Shown here: positions 54,996 to 64,000 of the stretch, piece after piece
How the letters are laid out: each line of letters begins with the position of its first letter
How positions within the stretch are numbered: the stretch's first letter is position 1
Origin: Symbiodinium natans
Lineage: Eukaryota; Sar; Dinophyceae; Suessiales; Symbiodiniaceae
NCBI GenBank assembly: GCA_905221605.1
Contig: CAJNDS010000935.1
Span: 749,368-813,367, forward strand
DNA: 64,000 bases
Direction of reading: 5' to 3'
Translations under genes and position numbers: made by a program
The notes under the pieces: generated by a model
What the model was told of the DNA's origin: nothing
The model's input: only the letters and a program-made list of their open reading frames with translations
Database searches by the model: none

Positions 54996-55773
54996 GCAGG
55001 CAAGCGCCCTAAACCCTACATCCTAAACCCTAAACCCTAAACCCTAAGCCCTAAACCCTAAACCCTAAACCCTAAGTAAACCCCTGAACCCAAAGAGCGA
55101 CTGGTGAGAGCGACTCTTGCAATCGGACAGCACAGGCTGAGGCCCCCTGCCGAAACACAGTTGGCTCCCTTGACAGGGGCGTGCTGCCTCCAGGCGGTTG
55201 GTCTTAAGGGTGAGCGATGTGGGTCCTGGGGTTATAGGTTCATAACTTGGAAGGGTTCAAGGCTTAAAGAGTTTGTAGGGTTATAACTAGGGTTTTCGGG
55301 CTAGAGGGTTATAGAGCTATAGAGTTCGACTGAGCTTCAAAAACATGTGGGTTGAGGGTTTGAGGTTTTAAGGTTTTGAGAGCCCACTAGCCATCTTATA
55401 ATAAGAGTACCCTTTCTTGGTTGGCTACCACTGGGCTACCAAGTCGGTCGTAGGGCTTTGGCGTGTTGACATGCAAGTCTCTACCCTGAACCCTAAAGCC
55501 CTAAAGCCCTAAAGCCCTAAAGCCCAAAAGCCCTAAACCCTAAACCCTAGACCCTAAACCCTAAACCCTAAACCCTAAACCCGAAACCCTCAACCCTAAG
55601 CCCTAAACCCTAAACCCTAAACCTTGCATGGCTGTGAGGCCTAGGGCTTCGACCCTACATCCCACCAGGAGTCGCCCGAGCTTGGCAGTTCACCAATGGC
55701 TACAAGTAGCATTCAGCAAGGGTTTTAGGGTGTAGGGTGTAGGGTTTTGGGTTTAGGGTTTAGGGTTTAGGGT

Positions 55774-55805
<32 letters not shown>

Positions 55806-56544
55806 GGTTTAGGGTTTAGGGTTTAGGGTTTAGGGTGTTTGCTGTAAGTAGGATAACTATACGCTTGCAGCCTTGCAGCTACGTGTAGCCCTAGTCTTGG
55901 GGAGGGCTCTTACAACCATACTTCTCGCCCAAATCCTGAACCCTACACCCTAAACCCTAACCCTAAACCCTAGCCCTAAACCCTAAACCCCACACCCTAA
56001 ACCCTAGAACCTCCAAGTGCCTTCAGACGTCTGCATGAAGAGCTGGGCGTCGTTGCCTCAGCGTTGAAAACTCTTACCCGGGGAGCCATGAACTCTGAGA
56101 CCCCAGGGGGGTAGAGTTTAGGGTTTAGGGTTTGGGGTTTAGGGTTTAGGGTTTAGGGTCTAGGGTTTAGGGTTTAGGGTTTAGGGTTTGGGGTGTGGGG
56201 TTTGGGGTCTCAGGTTTAGGACACCCCGATACCTAACCATCCCCTTAAGCAACTTGGTGCCATGCAAGCCAGGTTGCCGTAAGGCTCTGCAGTTTAGGTT
56301 TTAGGGCTTGGGGTTCTACAAGAACACCTGCCACAGGAGAGGAGCCTACATAATTCGGACTGCACCCCAATCCCTTAACCCTAAACCCTAAACCCTAAAC
56401 CCTAAACCCTAAACCCTCACAAGAGAAAAAACAGCCGAGGAATCCCGTCCTTCTACACTTGATGCCAATCTACCAGGTCCACGGTTTAGGGTTTAGGGTT
56501 TAGGATTTAGGGTTTAGGGTTTAGGGGCTCCGGGTTTTTTCAAT

Positions 56545-56985
56545 TTCAGGCCTGGGGACTTATGGACTCACGGGTATTGGCGATTTTGAAGTTTTCTGGA
56601 AGCTTGCAAGAGCCTTTCACGAGGCCCTCAGGGTAGCTGCATGATCCCTAACCCCTAAACCCTAAACCCTAAACCCTAAACCCTAAACCCTAAACCCTAA
56701 ACCCCCTTAACAGGGGACCTCTTATATACCCCTTAAAGAAACTCCATGAAACCTCAGGGCCCACACAGCAGAACCCTTTCAAGAGGGTAAGGGACAAACT
56801 AAGGGCCACCCTAAGCCCTAAGCCCCAAACCCCAAACCCCAAACCCCAAACCCCAAACCCCAAACCCTAAACCCTAAACCCTAAACCCTAAACCCTGCCA
56901 TTAGACCTCCGTTTGCAGCTGGGCTGCTATAAACGTCATAGGCTGAGAGGTTGTAGCTGTGCCGAAATCCCCCATGTTCAAATCG
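56545..56985 (-). CDS. Two exon-like islands, unidentified
   Basis: Island about 56895-56985 reads VRFEHGGFRHSYNLSAYDVY, then SSPAANG, between CCAAAG|G and a GTCTAA donor. Island about 56570-56635 reads GLVKGSCKLPENFKIANT between CCTGAG|G and a consensus-like GTGAGT donor. Both are on the minus strand with telomeric tract between. Whether they join was not resolved. No family is recognised. Confidence 0.42.
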
Positions 56986-57400
56986 GACCTTTGGCAATTT
57001 GGGGTTTGGGGCTTAGGGTTTAGGAACTTACCCATTAGGGTTTAGGGTTTAGGGTTTAGGGTTTAGGGTTTAGGGTTTAGGGTTTAGGGTTTAGGGTTTA
57101 GGGTTTAGGGTTGGTAGCCTTGGGTTGGGGAGGACCCTTTTGAAGATCCCTCAGGTAGTATAGGGGCCCATAATGAGGAGTGCATTAAGGGAAACCTTTG
57201 GGGGTATACCCTGACCCTTAGGGGTACGAGTTCAGGGTTTAGGGTTTAGGGTTTGGGTTTAGGGTTTAGGGTTTAGGGTTTAGGGATCTGCCACTCTCAG
57301 GCTGAGGTCTGAAGGGGCCCTAATCTGCACACTGCGCACCTGAATCTGAACTCTCCACCCAGCAGCCTCTACGAGGGTTTAGGGTCTACGGCGTCCTTAG

Positions 57401-57715
57401 TTTAGGGTTTAGGGTTTAGGGTTAGGGTTTAGGGTTTAGGGTTTAGGGTTTAGGGTTTAGGGTTTAGGGTTTAGGGTTTAGGGTTTAGGGTTTAGGGTTT
57501 AGGGTTTAGGGTTTAGGGTTTAGGGTTTAGGGTTTAGGGTTTAGGGTTTAAAGGGTTTAGGGTTTAGGGTTTAGGGTTTAGGGTTTAGGGTTTAGGGTTT
57601 AGGGTCTAGGGTCTAGGGTTTAGGGTTTAGGGTTTAGGGTTTAGGGTTTAGGGTTTAGGGTTTAGGGTTTAGGGTTTAGGGTTTAGGGTTTAGGGTTTAG
57701 GGTTTAACCCTAAAC
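57401..57715. repeat. Longest telomeric array in the window, with fold-back end
   Basis: About 300 bp of TTTAGGG with few variants (TTAGGG, TCTAGGG, one AAAG insert). At 57700-57715 it flips within a few bases to CCCTAAAC, so the end is a small perfect inverted repeat. Confidence 0.93.
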
Positions 57716-57774
57716 GGCCCTAAACTCTATACCCTAGAAAACCCCAAACTCCAAACCCGCAACCCCAGTCAGGG

Positions 57775-57980
57775 TGAGCCCTTAAATCCAGCCTGGGGGC
57801 TACCTGCCGATTGATCCACCTTATGAGATCCCCAACAACATCTACGAACTTGCCCCTTGGGATGTTCCCCCTCATACTAACAGTCCTTAATAGGGATTCA
57901 ACTAGGGGGTACTATAATGCCTATCAAGGACTGTTAGTATAAGAGGGAGCATCCCAAGCCATGCCCACCTGTATTGTTCT
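57775..57980 (-). CDS. Exon pair interrupted by a family A element
   Basis: Minus strand: a 19-nt piece CAATACAGGTGGGCATG (within 57976-57958), then GCTTGGGATG..., the family A element, ...CATCCCAAG, then an exon at about 57855-57802. Joined, it reads QYRWAWGKFVDVVGDLIRWI, then NRQ, before GTAGCC. The element end supplies the AG and the base after it is G. If right, the whole intron is the element. No family is recognised. Confidence 0.45.
57857..57957. repeat. Palindromic element, family A (near consensus)
   Basis: TTGGGATGTTCCCCCTCATACTAACAGTCCTTAATAGGGATT with its opposed arm ending GGAGCATCCCAA. About 101 bp. Confidence 0.88.
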
Positions 57981-58092
57981 TGGTAGCCCAGGAACCATAT
58001 TGGAATAAGGGCGCCCTTTTGCGGGTGGGCATCTTTGTAAGGGAAAAATAGCAAAAGGGCGTACTCATGGTTCTACATCTGAGCAACACGGG
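57979..58092. repeat. Family C element
   Basis: CTTGGTAGCCCAGGAACCATATTGG ... GGGCGCCCTTTTGC at the left; GCAAAAGGGCGTACTCATGGTTCTACATCTGAG at the right. It abuts the 19-nt exon piece at 57976. Confidence 0.7.
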
Positions 58093-58173
58093 AAATCACT
58101 AAACTCTTCTAGATGACCGTACGACCCGCATGACCCGGAACTCGGGACCTCAAACCCCCAAACCCTAACAGCC

Positions 58174-58272
58174 TTGGGATGTTCCCTCTAACAGTCCTTC
58201 GTGGGAAGTGTAGTACCCCCTATAATAATCCCTATTAAGGACTGTTAGTTTTTCAAGGGTTGAACATCCCAA
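58174..58272. repeat. Palindromic element, family A
   Basis: TTGGGATGTTCCCTCTAACAGTCCTT ... AAGGACTGTTAG...GAACATCCCAA. On the minus strand it directly follows GAATGGCATG|GT and ends CATCCCAAG|G, so it may be an intron in the island at 58273-58370. Confidence 0.82.
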
Positions 58273-58375
58273 ACCATGCCATTCAACTGCCCTCAAGCTC
58301 AACAGGTTTTGAGGTGCAGGGCTTTGTGTTACAAGTTGCTGTTCATCCAAAGCTGCAGCTTCAAGGGGGGTTGGG
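58273..58375 (-). CDS. Exon-like island, unidentified
   Basis: Minus frame LEAAALDEQQLVTQSPAPQN, then LLSLRAVEWH, ending against a family A element. Removing the element as an intron leads to a stop two codons later. The same frame also reads through the element to that same TAG. No family is recognised. Confidence 0.4.
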
Positions 58376-59221
58376 GGGGTAACCTAAGACAAGGGTTTAT
58401 GGTGTTCGGGGTGCTTTGGATTTTCGGAGCTTGGGGAGGGTTTAGGGCTTAGGGCTTAGGGCTTAGGGTTTAGGGTTTAGGGTTTAGGGTTCAGGGTTCA
58501 GGGTTCAGGGTTCAGGTGGCTCCCTGATTGGGGAAGTACCCAAGTAAGGTGGGGGTTGCTCCCGGCTGAGCTCGCCGGCAGCGACACAGATTCTTCGGCC
58601 CAGCAATCCCTCCCAAGAAGGGTTTAGGGTTTAGGGTTTGGGGTTTAGGGTTTAGGGGTTTAGGGTTTAGGGTTTAGGGTTTAGGGTTTAGGGTTTAGGG
58701 TTTAGGGTTTAGGGTTTAGGGTTTAGGGTTTAGGGGTTTGAAAGCAGACCTTCGCAACGCCTGAACGCACGGGCCGCTTTTTTGCCGAACGCTGTACAGC
58801 ACGGACGTCGAAATCGGAGATCCAAGGCCACATGCACAGGGCAATCCTATTTCTGAGTGTGGCCCGGACACAAACGATAGATCCAACCCTAAACCCTAAA
58901 CCCTTAAACATCGATCGATGGACAGACCGAAAAGGAATGAGGGGGATTGGAACGAGGAGAGAGAGAGGCCACAAATGCACCAATATACGAATTATTATAT
59001 AGTACATCAATTATAACAAGGTATTACATATTATCAGTGTAAGAAGTAATCTAGTCTGGCCTCTAAGTCTATTTAAAACCCTCTGAGCTTCCTAAAATAG
59101 AATCCTCTTGAACCTCAATAGGCCTCGTATCGAATCCTTTAGCAAGACCCAAGTTGGCGCGTCACCGCTTTTGAACCCTAAACCCTAAACCCTAAACCCT
59201 AAACCCATGTCAAAAAGAGAC

Positions 59222-60094
59222 CCATCTCCCAGAATGGCAGCAAAAGCCACGTCGGTGGCTTGGATGTGCTGTACGTCCTTGAGCTCATGTTGCACCGCCG
59301 TGCTGTCGCCACCAAAGTCAGCATTGCCCCAAGTCACCACGGACCCATCGCCCAAAATGGCAGCAAAAGCATACAAGGTAGCTTGGATCTTGCGCACGTC
59401 CTTCAGCCGAACTTGCACAGCACCGCTGTCGCCACCAGAGTCAGCATGCCCCCAGGTCACCACAGACCCATCGCCCAGAATGGCCGCAAAGGCGGATCTG
59501 GTAGCTTGGATCTGATGCACGTCCTTCAGCTTTCCTCGCACAGCACTGCTGTCGCCACCATGGTCAGCATAGCCCCAGGTCACAACAGACCCATCGCCCA
59601 GAAGGGCGGCAAAAGCAAACCTGGTAGCTTGGATCTTCTGCACGTCCTTCAGCTGACCTTGCACAGCACTGCTATTGCCGCCACAGTCTGCATCTCCCCA
59701 GGTCACAACTGACCCATCACCCACAATGGCAGCAAACGCAAAATCGGTAGCTTGGATTGTCCGCACGTCCTTCAGTTGACCTTCAACACGGCAGCTGTCG
59801 CCACCCCAGGCCACAAGAGACCCATCGCCAAGGGTCGCTGCAAAAGACGCGAGGCTGCCGCAAACCTGAACGCTGCTCACCTGCAGGGTCAGCATGTCGC
59901 CGTTCAGCAGCTTAGCTTCTTCGAGCGTGGCTGCCTCCTTCCAGGACTCCTCCAGAGGAGTCCAGGAGTCTGCACCGGCCCACCGCCAGAGCTTGCTGTG
60001 CTCTGCTCTTGAATGCGCTCACAGGCTCGCCCGGTTCGGCTACCATCGAAACCGCCCTGCCACTCAGCAGGCTCACCTCAAGCACAAGGGCCAT
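59222..60094 (-). CDS. RCC1-repeat protein with beta-grasp N-terminus (frameshifted, 3' end open)
   Basis: ATG at 60094 starts MALVLEVSLLSGRAVSMVAE, a short ubiquitin-like segment common in dinoflagellate RCC1/HERC-like genes. After GGVLEG the frame breaks at about 59930-59945: one extra G in GAAGGAGGCAGCC; without it the protein would continue through LEEAKLLNGDMLTLQ. Six GDGS-type RCC1-like units follow (GDGSVVTWGDADCGGNSSAV and relatives). The frame then runs into a telomeric tract; GAT GG|GTCTC is a possible donor, so the 3' exons may lie further left. A short AG (CACGCGCAG|GATC) before the ATG could accept a spliced leader. RCC1-like blades bind proteins; the partner is unknown. It is either a recent pseudogene or carries one sequencing error. 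Confidence 0.85.
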
Positions 60095-60211
60095 GATCCT
60101 GCGCGTGCTCAGCTCCAGAATGGCTCAGCGCCGGTTCATGGGCCTTGACCACCTGTCACTTTTCTCTTTTTCTGGCTTGCCTTGTTTACGTTGATGCTAA
60201 GTATCTTGCTA

Positions 60212-60232
60212 TCTATCTATCTCTCTATGTAT

Positions 60233-60297
<65 letters not shown>

Positions 60298-60382
60298 CAT
60301 ACATACATACATACATACATGCATGCATGCATGCATGCATGCATGCATGCATACATACATACATACATACATACATACATAC
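60212..60382. repeat. Compound microsatellite TA / CATATA / CATA / CATG
   Basis: Ordered blocks: (TA) about 12 units, (CATATA) about 8 units, (CATA) about 7, (CATG) about 9, (CATA) about 8. The stepwise change suggests serial slippage from one seed. It is upstream of the RCC1-like gene. Frames here are shadows. Confidence 0.95.
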
Positions 60383-60784
60383 ACCCGGCGTCGTAGTATA
60401 ATTTTCAACTGCGTGAAGTGTGAGCCAGAGTTGATACAAGCTTGTGAAGTCCCCGTGTACGGTCTAAACCCTACATATGCATCTGACAGGGTATAGCACG
60501 ACGCAACTAATTACACTAAGCCTGTACTTTCCCAATTTAGGGTCTAGGATTTAGGGTTTAGGGCTTAGGGTTTAGGGTTTAGGGCTTCCTAAAATCCAAA
60601 TTCTTGCCACAAGCAAATGCACCCTCTCGGCTTTGGCATCTTCAAGCATGCAGGACGCAGAATCCCTCTGATACACGGTCCCAAACCTCAAACCCACAAG
60701 TCAGGAGGGCAGGTGCTTGAGGCTCTCAACCCTAGACCCTAAACCCTAAACCCTAAACCCTAAACCCTCAGATTTCGGGATCGG

Positions 60785-60868
60785 AAGCCCACCACACAGC
60801 CTAGGCCCCGGGCGAAAGCACTCCCGTCGGGAAATCTTTGGGCATAGACGCCTTCCACTGGGACCTGG
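60785..60868 (-). CDS. Exon-like island, unidentified
   Basis: Minus frame QVPVEGVYAQRFPDGSAFAR, then GLGCVVGFRS, with protein-like composition between two telomeric tracts. Borders and function are unknown. Confidence 0.38.
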
Positions 60869-61698
60869 TTTAGGGTTTAGGGTTTAGGGTTCAGAGTTCA
60901 GGGTTCAGGGTTTAGGGTTTAGGGTTAGGATCTACCGGAATTGGGGTTCAGGGTTTCCTTCTGGGCCAACCCTTCTTCCAGAATCTTGAACCCCAAGCCC
61001 TAAACGCCAAACCTGACTGCCCCAAAGCCCCAAACCCAGAGAACCAACACCACAGAATCTAGAACTCCAAGCCCCAAGCCCTAAACCCTAAACCCTGAAC
61101 CCCAAAACGCCCCACAGGAGCCACACATGACCGACGAGTCTGGACACAACCCTAAACCCTAAACCCTAAACCCTAAACCCGAAACCCTAAACCCTAAACA
61201 AGCGCGGCAGCTTTCGTAATGGAGCTAGGGCTGCATGCATGGACCAGACGCAAGAGTCACACAGGGAAGCAAAAGGGGTTAGGGCTTAGGCTTGTGAGGG
61301 ACCCTAAACCCTAAACCCTAAACCCTAAACCCTAAACCCGAAACCCTAAACCCTAAACGGGAACTGAAACCCCAAAACAGGGAAGAAGGGCCTCTGGGTG
61401 TCGCAAGTGTGTTGAAAGTTTCCGGGCTTTGGGCTTGGGCTTAGGGGTTAGGGCTTAGAGTTCAGGGTTTAGGGTCCCTCAACCCTAAACGTAAACCCTA
61501 CGCCTTTGGAAGTTGGGGGGGATTGGGTTGAGGGTTTAGGGTTTAGGGTTTAGGGTCTAGGGTTTAGGGTTTAGGGTTTAGGAGACGTGCAGGCCCCTGT
61601 GCCTCGAAGCTGAAACAACTGTGGGGGAATGTTTACTGGCTCGGCTGCTACATCAGAGACCCGGCTGTTTTAATGGCTGTGCTCAGTTTAGTTCCAAC

Positions 61699-61895
61699 CT
61701 AAACCCTAAACCCTAAACCCTAAACCCTAAACCCTAAACCCTAAACCCTAAACCCTAAACCCTAAACCCTAAACCCTAAACCCTAAACCCTAAACCTAAA
61801 CCCTAAACCCTAAACCCTAAACCCTAAACCCTAAACCTTAAACCCTAAACCCTAAACCCTAAACCCTAAACCCTAAACCCTAAACCCTAAACCCC
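61699..61895. repeat. Long CCCTAAA array
   Basis: About 195 bp of CCCTAAA with only a few single-base changes (CCTAAA, CCTTAAA). It lies in the region upstream of the RCC1-like gene, where no gene was identified. Confidence 0.92.
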
Positions 61896-61899
61896 AAGT

Positions 61900-63000
61900 T
61901 TAGTTCCATTACCCACTCGTGTGCGAAGTCCACGAAGATCAGTTCGCGACGCCCTGTTGCTAAGGTTGCCCGGAATGATGGCGAGGATTCACATCCCTAA
62001 ACACTAAGCCCTAAACCCTAAACCCTAAAGCAGCAGAAGGCCAGGAGGCCTGGAGCCCTTGTGAACCCCAAAAGGCCTCAAGCTTGAACTCTAAAATGTC
62101 CGCCTTCGGTTCAGGGTTTAGGGTTTAGGGTTTAGGGCTTAGGGTTCAGGGTTCAGGGTTTGGGGTTTGGGGTTTGGGGTTTGGGGTTTGGGGTTTCTTC
62201 CCCCAAAATTGTTTGAGAGCCCCTAGATACTAAACCGAGCACACCATTGGAGGTTTCGAGGGTTTGGCAATTTGTGGCTTAGGGTTGAACCCAAAGAGCC
62301 CATAACGAATATACCTTAAATCATACTACGGGTTCCTTGATAATGTATGGTATATCCCTTAAATTAAGGAGTATTGGGCTCTCTGGGAAGAGGGGGTTTG
62401 GGGTTTGGGTTAAAATCCAAGGTGCGGGAGGCGTCAGCATTCTGTGCAGCGATGAGCTGTGTATTGCGACCTCGCGATAGAAGGAGGGTTTAGGGTTTAG
62501 GGCTTAGGGTTTAGGGGTTTAGGGTTTAGGGTTTAGGGTTTAGGGTCGCACAACTTCGCACAAACTAGGTAACCCTAAAGCCGGCAGCCCTCAAACCCCC
62601 AAAAAAATCGAATATACCCCCTGAAACCTTTGCAAACCGAAACCCTAAACACTCCAAAACCTCACTTCTGACATTGAACCCAAGAAGTCCGACCGCTCTT
62701 GGGTTTGGGGTTTAGGGTTTAGGGTTTGTAAGCCCCAAAACACAGTAGGTCCCGAAAGCCGCCACCAAAGCCTTCCACTCAAACCAAAAGAGCCGATATA
62801 AAACCCCAAAAAACACTCCCCTCCTATGTCAAGGACTCTGTAGCTAGGGCTTAAGGTTTAGGTTTGGGCTTCAGGGTTTAAGGTTTAACGTTTGACCCAG
62901 CACCCCGAAGATGGGTCTTAGCCCTGCTGGCCTTCAGATCTGTAGAAACATCAAGGCTTTGTCGGGCGAGGCGCCTCTCAGCGGAAGGTTGTTGAGGGTT
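61900..63000 (-). other. Exon-like islands between telomeric tracts
   Basis: Minus-strand open stretches at about 61925-61990 (RRELIFVDFAHEW before GTAATG), 62045-62110 (PKADILEFKLEAF), 62405-62465 (RNTQLIAAQNADASRTLDFN) and 62940-63000 (LNNLPLRGASPDKALMFLQI). Each has at least one plausible splice border. They may belong to one gene, but no join was proved and no family recognised. Confidence 0.35.
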
Positions 63001-63227
63001 TAGGGCTTAGGGTTTAGGGTTTAGGGGTTTGCGTAGGAGTAGGAAGTTAGGTGCCTCATCTCCCCTTGTAGTATCAAAAACAAATACTGGTAGCAAAACC
63101 ATAAGCCCTGAACGCAAACCGTCCCTCTGCCACGAAAGCTCGTGCGAAGCGAAGCGAAAAAATGTGTAAAACCTGAACCCTAAACACCAAAACCGCCATC
63201 TGCACCCCAAAACCCCAAATCCTAAAC

Positions 63228-63317
63228 TTGGGATGCTCCCCGATAATAACAGTCCCATTATGGCACCCACGAGTATACTCCTTATTAAGGACTGTTAGTA
63301 TAAGGGGCACATCCCAA
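63228..63317. repeat. Palindromic element, family A, with 8-bp TSD
   Basis: TTGGGATGCTCCCCGATAATAACAGTCC ... GGACTGTTAGTATAAGGGGCACATCCCAA. Flanked on both sides by TCCTAAAC (63220-63227 and 63318-63325), so it inserted into telomere-like sequence. Confidence 0.88.
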
Positions 63318-64000
63318 TCCTAAACCCTAAGCACCCAGCAGCCCTTTAGCATGGAGAGGGCCGTCGCCAAAACGGCTCATAACGCCCTTCACCCGAGGGA
63401 GCTAGCACGCAGGGGTTGATCATAGGGTTGAATCAAGGGAGGTAGAGTTTAGGGTTAAGGGTTCAGGGTTCAGGGTTTACGGTTTAGGGCTTCTATCAAG
63501 GAAGTCAATCGTGGAGCCCTAATTAGGCATGTCCTCCGAGAGTCCCATGATTCTAGGGCTTCGGGGCGAACACAGGCCACTCCCCCAAAAGGTACAAAAT
63601 CTCTCACGCAGGAGACTTTTTTTGCTGAAGACCCTGCATCCCGAAAACCTGAACTACGATCCCACCCCTCCCCCCCCCAAAAAAAAACAACAATAATAGA
63701 TTCTTCGTTTCAAGGGTAATATAGGGCTTGGTATCTTTGATTTTGTGTGGTTCTCAAGCAAATAGTGGCGAACAGAGTCGCTTCTGATTGCGGTTTCCTT
63801 CTGCCCTGAAATGTCGGATCCTGCGATGGTCATGTGACATGATCATCTGACCCTGATTGAACCCTGCTAAACCCTAAAGCCAAAACCCTAAACTCCAAAC
63901 CTGAAACCCTGAATCTTCAACCCATTCAACCTGAAACCCCTGAACCCTAAACCCTAAACCAAGCCGTAGCCCCCAACCCCAAAACCTAAACCCGGAACCC

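Larger units (their letters stand above)
2680..64000. repeat. Interspersed telomeric repeat, both orientations
   Basis: Tracts of TTTAGGG or CCCTAAA, from one unit to about 300 bp, recur every few hundred bases. Orientation switches irregularly and variants (TTTGGGG, TCTAGGG, CTTAGGG, TTCAGGG) are common. The tracts lie in introns wherever genes could be assembled. The longest are at 57401-57707, 61699-61895, 23452-23612, 32318-32435 and 14745-14850. No tract runs to the window end as a true telomere would. Confidence 0.95.

Noticed and set aside
60145-60496. Frames of up to 104 codons rich in Tyr, Ile, His and Met.
   Set aside because: They are translations of the TA/CATA/CATG microsatellite upstream of the RCC1-like gene.
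2680-64000. A true chromosome end (telomere).
   Set aside because: Tracts are short, imperfect, in both orientations and scattered among exons. No long terminal array reaches either window edge.

Overview
The window looks like nuclear DNA of a dinoflagellate, most probably a Symbiodiniaceae-like alga. TTTAGGG, the plant-type telomere heptamer known from dinoflagellates, is scattered through almost all of it in both orientations. The recognisable protein families (RCC1-like GDGSVVTWG repeats behind a short beta-grasp start, PAN/Apple, kringle-like and CAP modules with Thr linkers) are typical of dinoflagellate gene sets. Splice donors are a mix of GT, GC and GA, and acceptors are almost always AG|G. 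No rRNA, tRNA or CRISPR array was seen. Every gene that could be identified is on the minus strand.

The central result came from joining short minus-strand exons by hand, checking reading frame and domain order. At first sight the window is telomeric debris with 50-100 bp unique scraps. Many of the scraps are exons. Four multi-exon genes assemble in frame: (1) a complete 10-exon, 246-residue HAD-family phosphatase (25897 to 19990); (2) a secreted modular gene, PAN - linker - PAN - Thr linker - CAP (18601 to 3224, incomplete at both ends); (3) a kringle-like - poly-Thr - PAN gene (31426 to 27057, partial); (4) a metzincin zinc metalloprotease with HExxHxxGxxH and a Met-turn (42410 to 34901, 5' end open). 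Their introns are filled with TTTAGGG/CCCTAAA tracts, and two donors appear to be telomere heptamers. Of 35 introns placed this way I count 12 GT, 19 GC and 4 GA donors; 32 of 35 downstream exons start with G.

The same introns carry several families of short imperfect inverted-repeat elements of about 80-165 bp, repeated across the window. Some have target-site duplications and some abut candidate splice sites, like introners. Two elements appear to be split by telomeric tracts, which suggests the tracts were inserted later.

Layout by position: 1-2264, two intronless minus-strand genes of another character (a 462-residue protein with two ubiquitin-like folds and a 204-residue neighbour); 2265-3223, degenerate telomere sequence; 3224-18601, PAN-PAN-CAP gene; 18.6-20 kb, spacer; 19990-25897, HAD phosphatase; 27057-31426, kringle-PAN gene; 34901-42410, metalloprotease; 42.4-59.2 kb, telomeric tracts with many exon-like islands, including an in-frame unidentified pair at 50 kb and a terminal exon pair at 45 kb; 59222-60094, RCC1-like gene with a frameshift; 60.2-64 kb, microsatellites, telomeric tracts and a few islands. 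Two of the modular genes are probably secreted or surface proteins, the metalloprotease may be secreted, and the HAD enzyme is metabolic. All splice sites are read by eye; RNA evidence is the decisive test.
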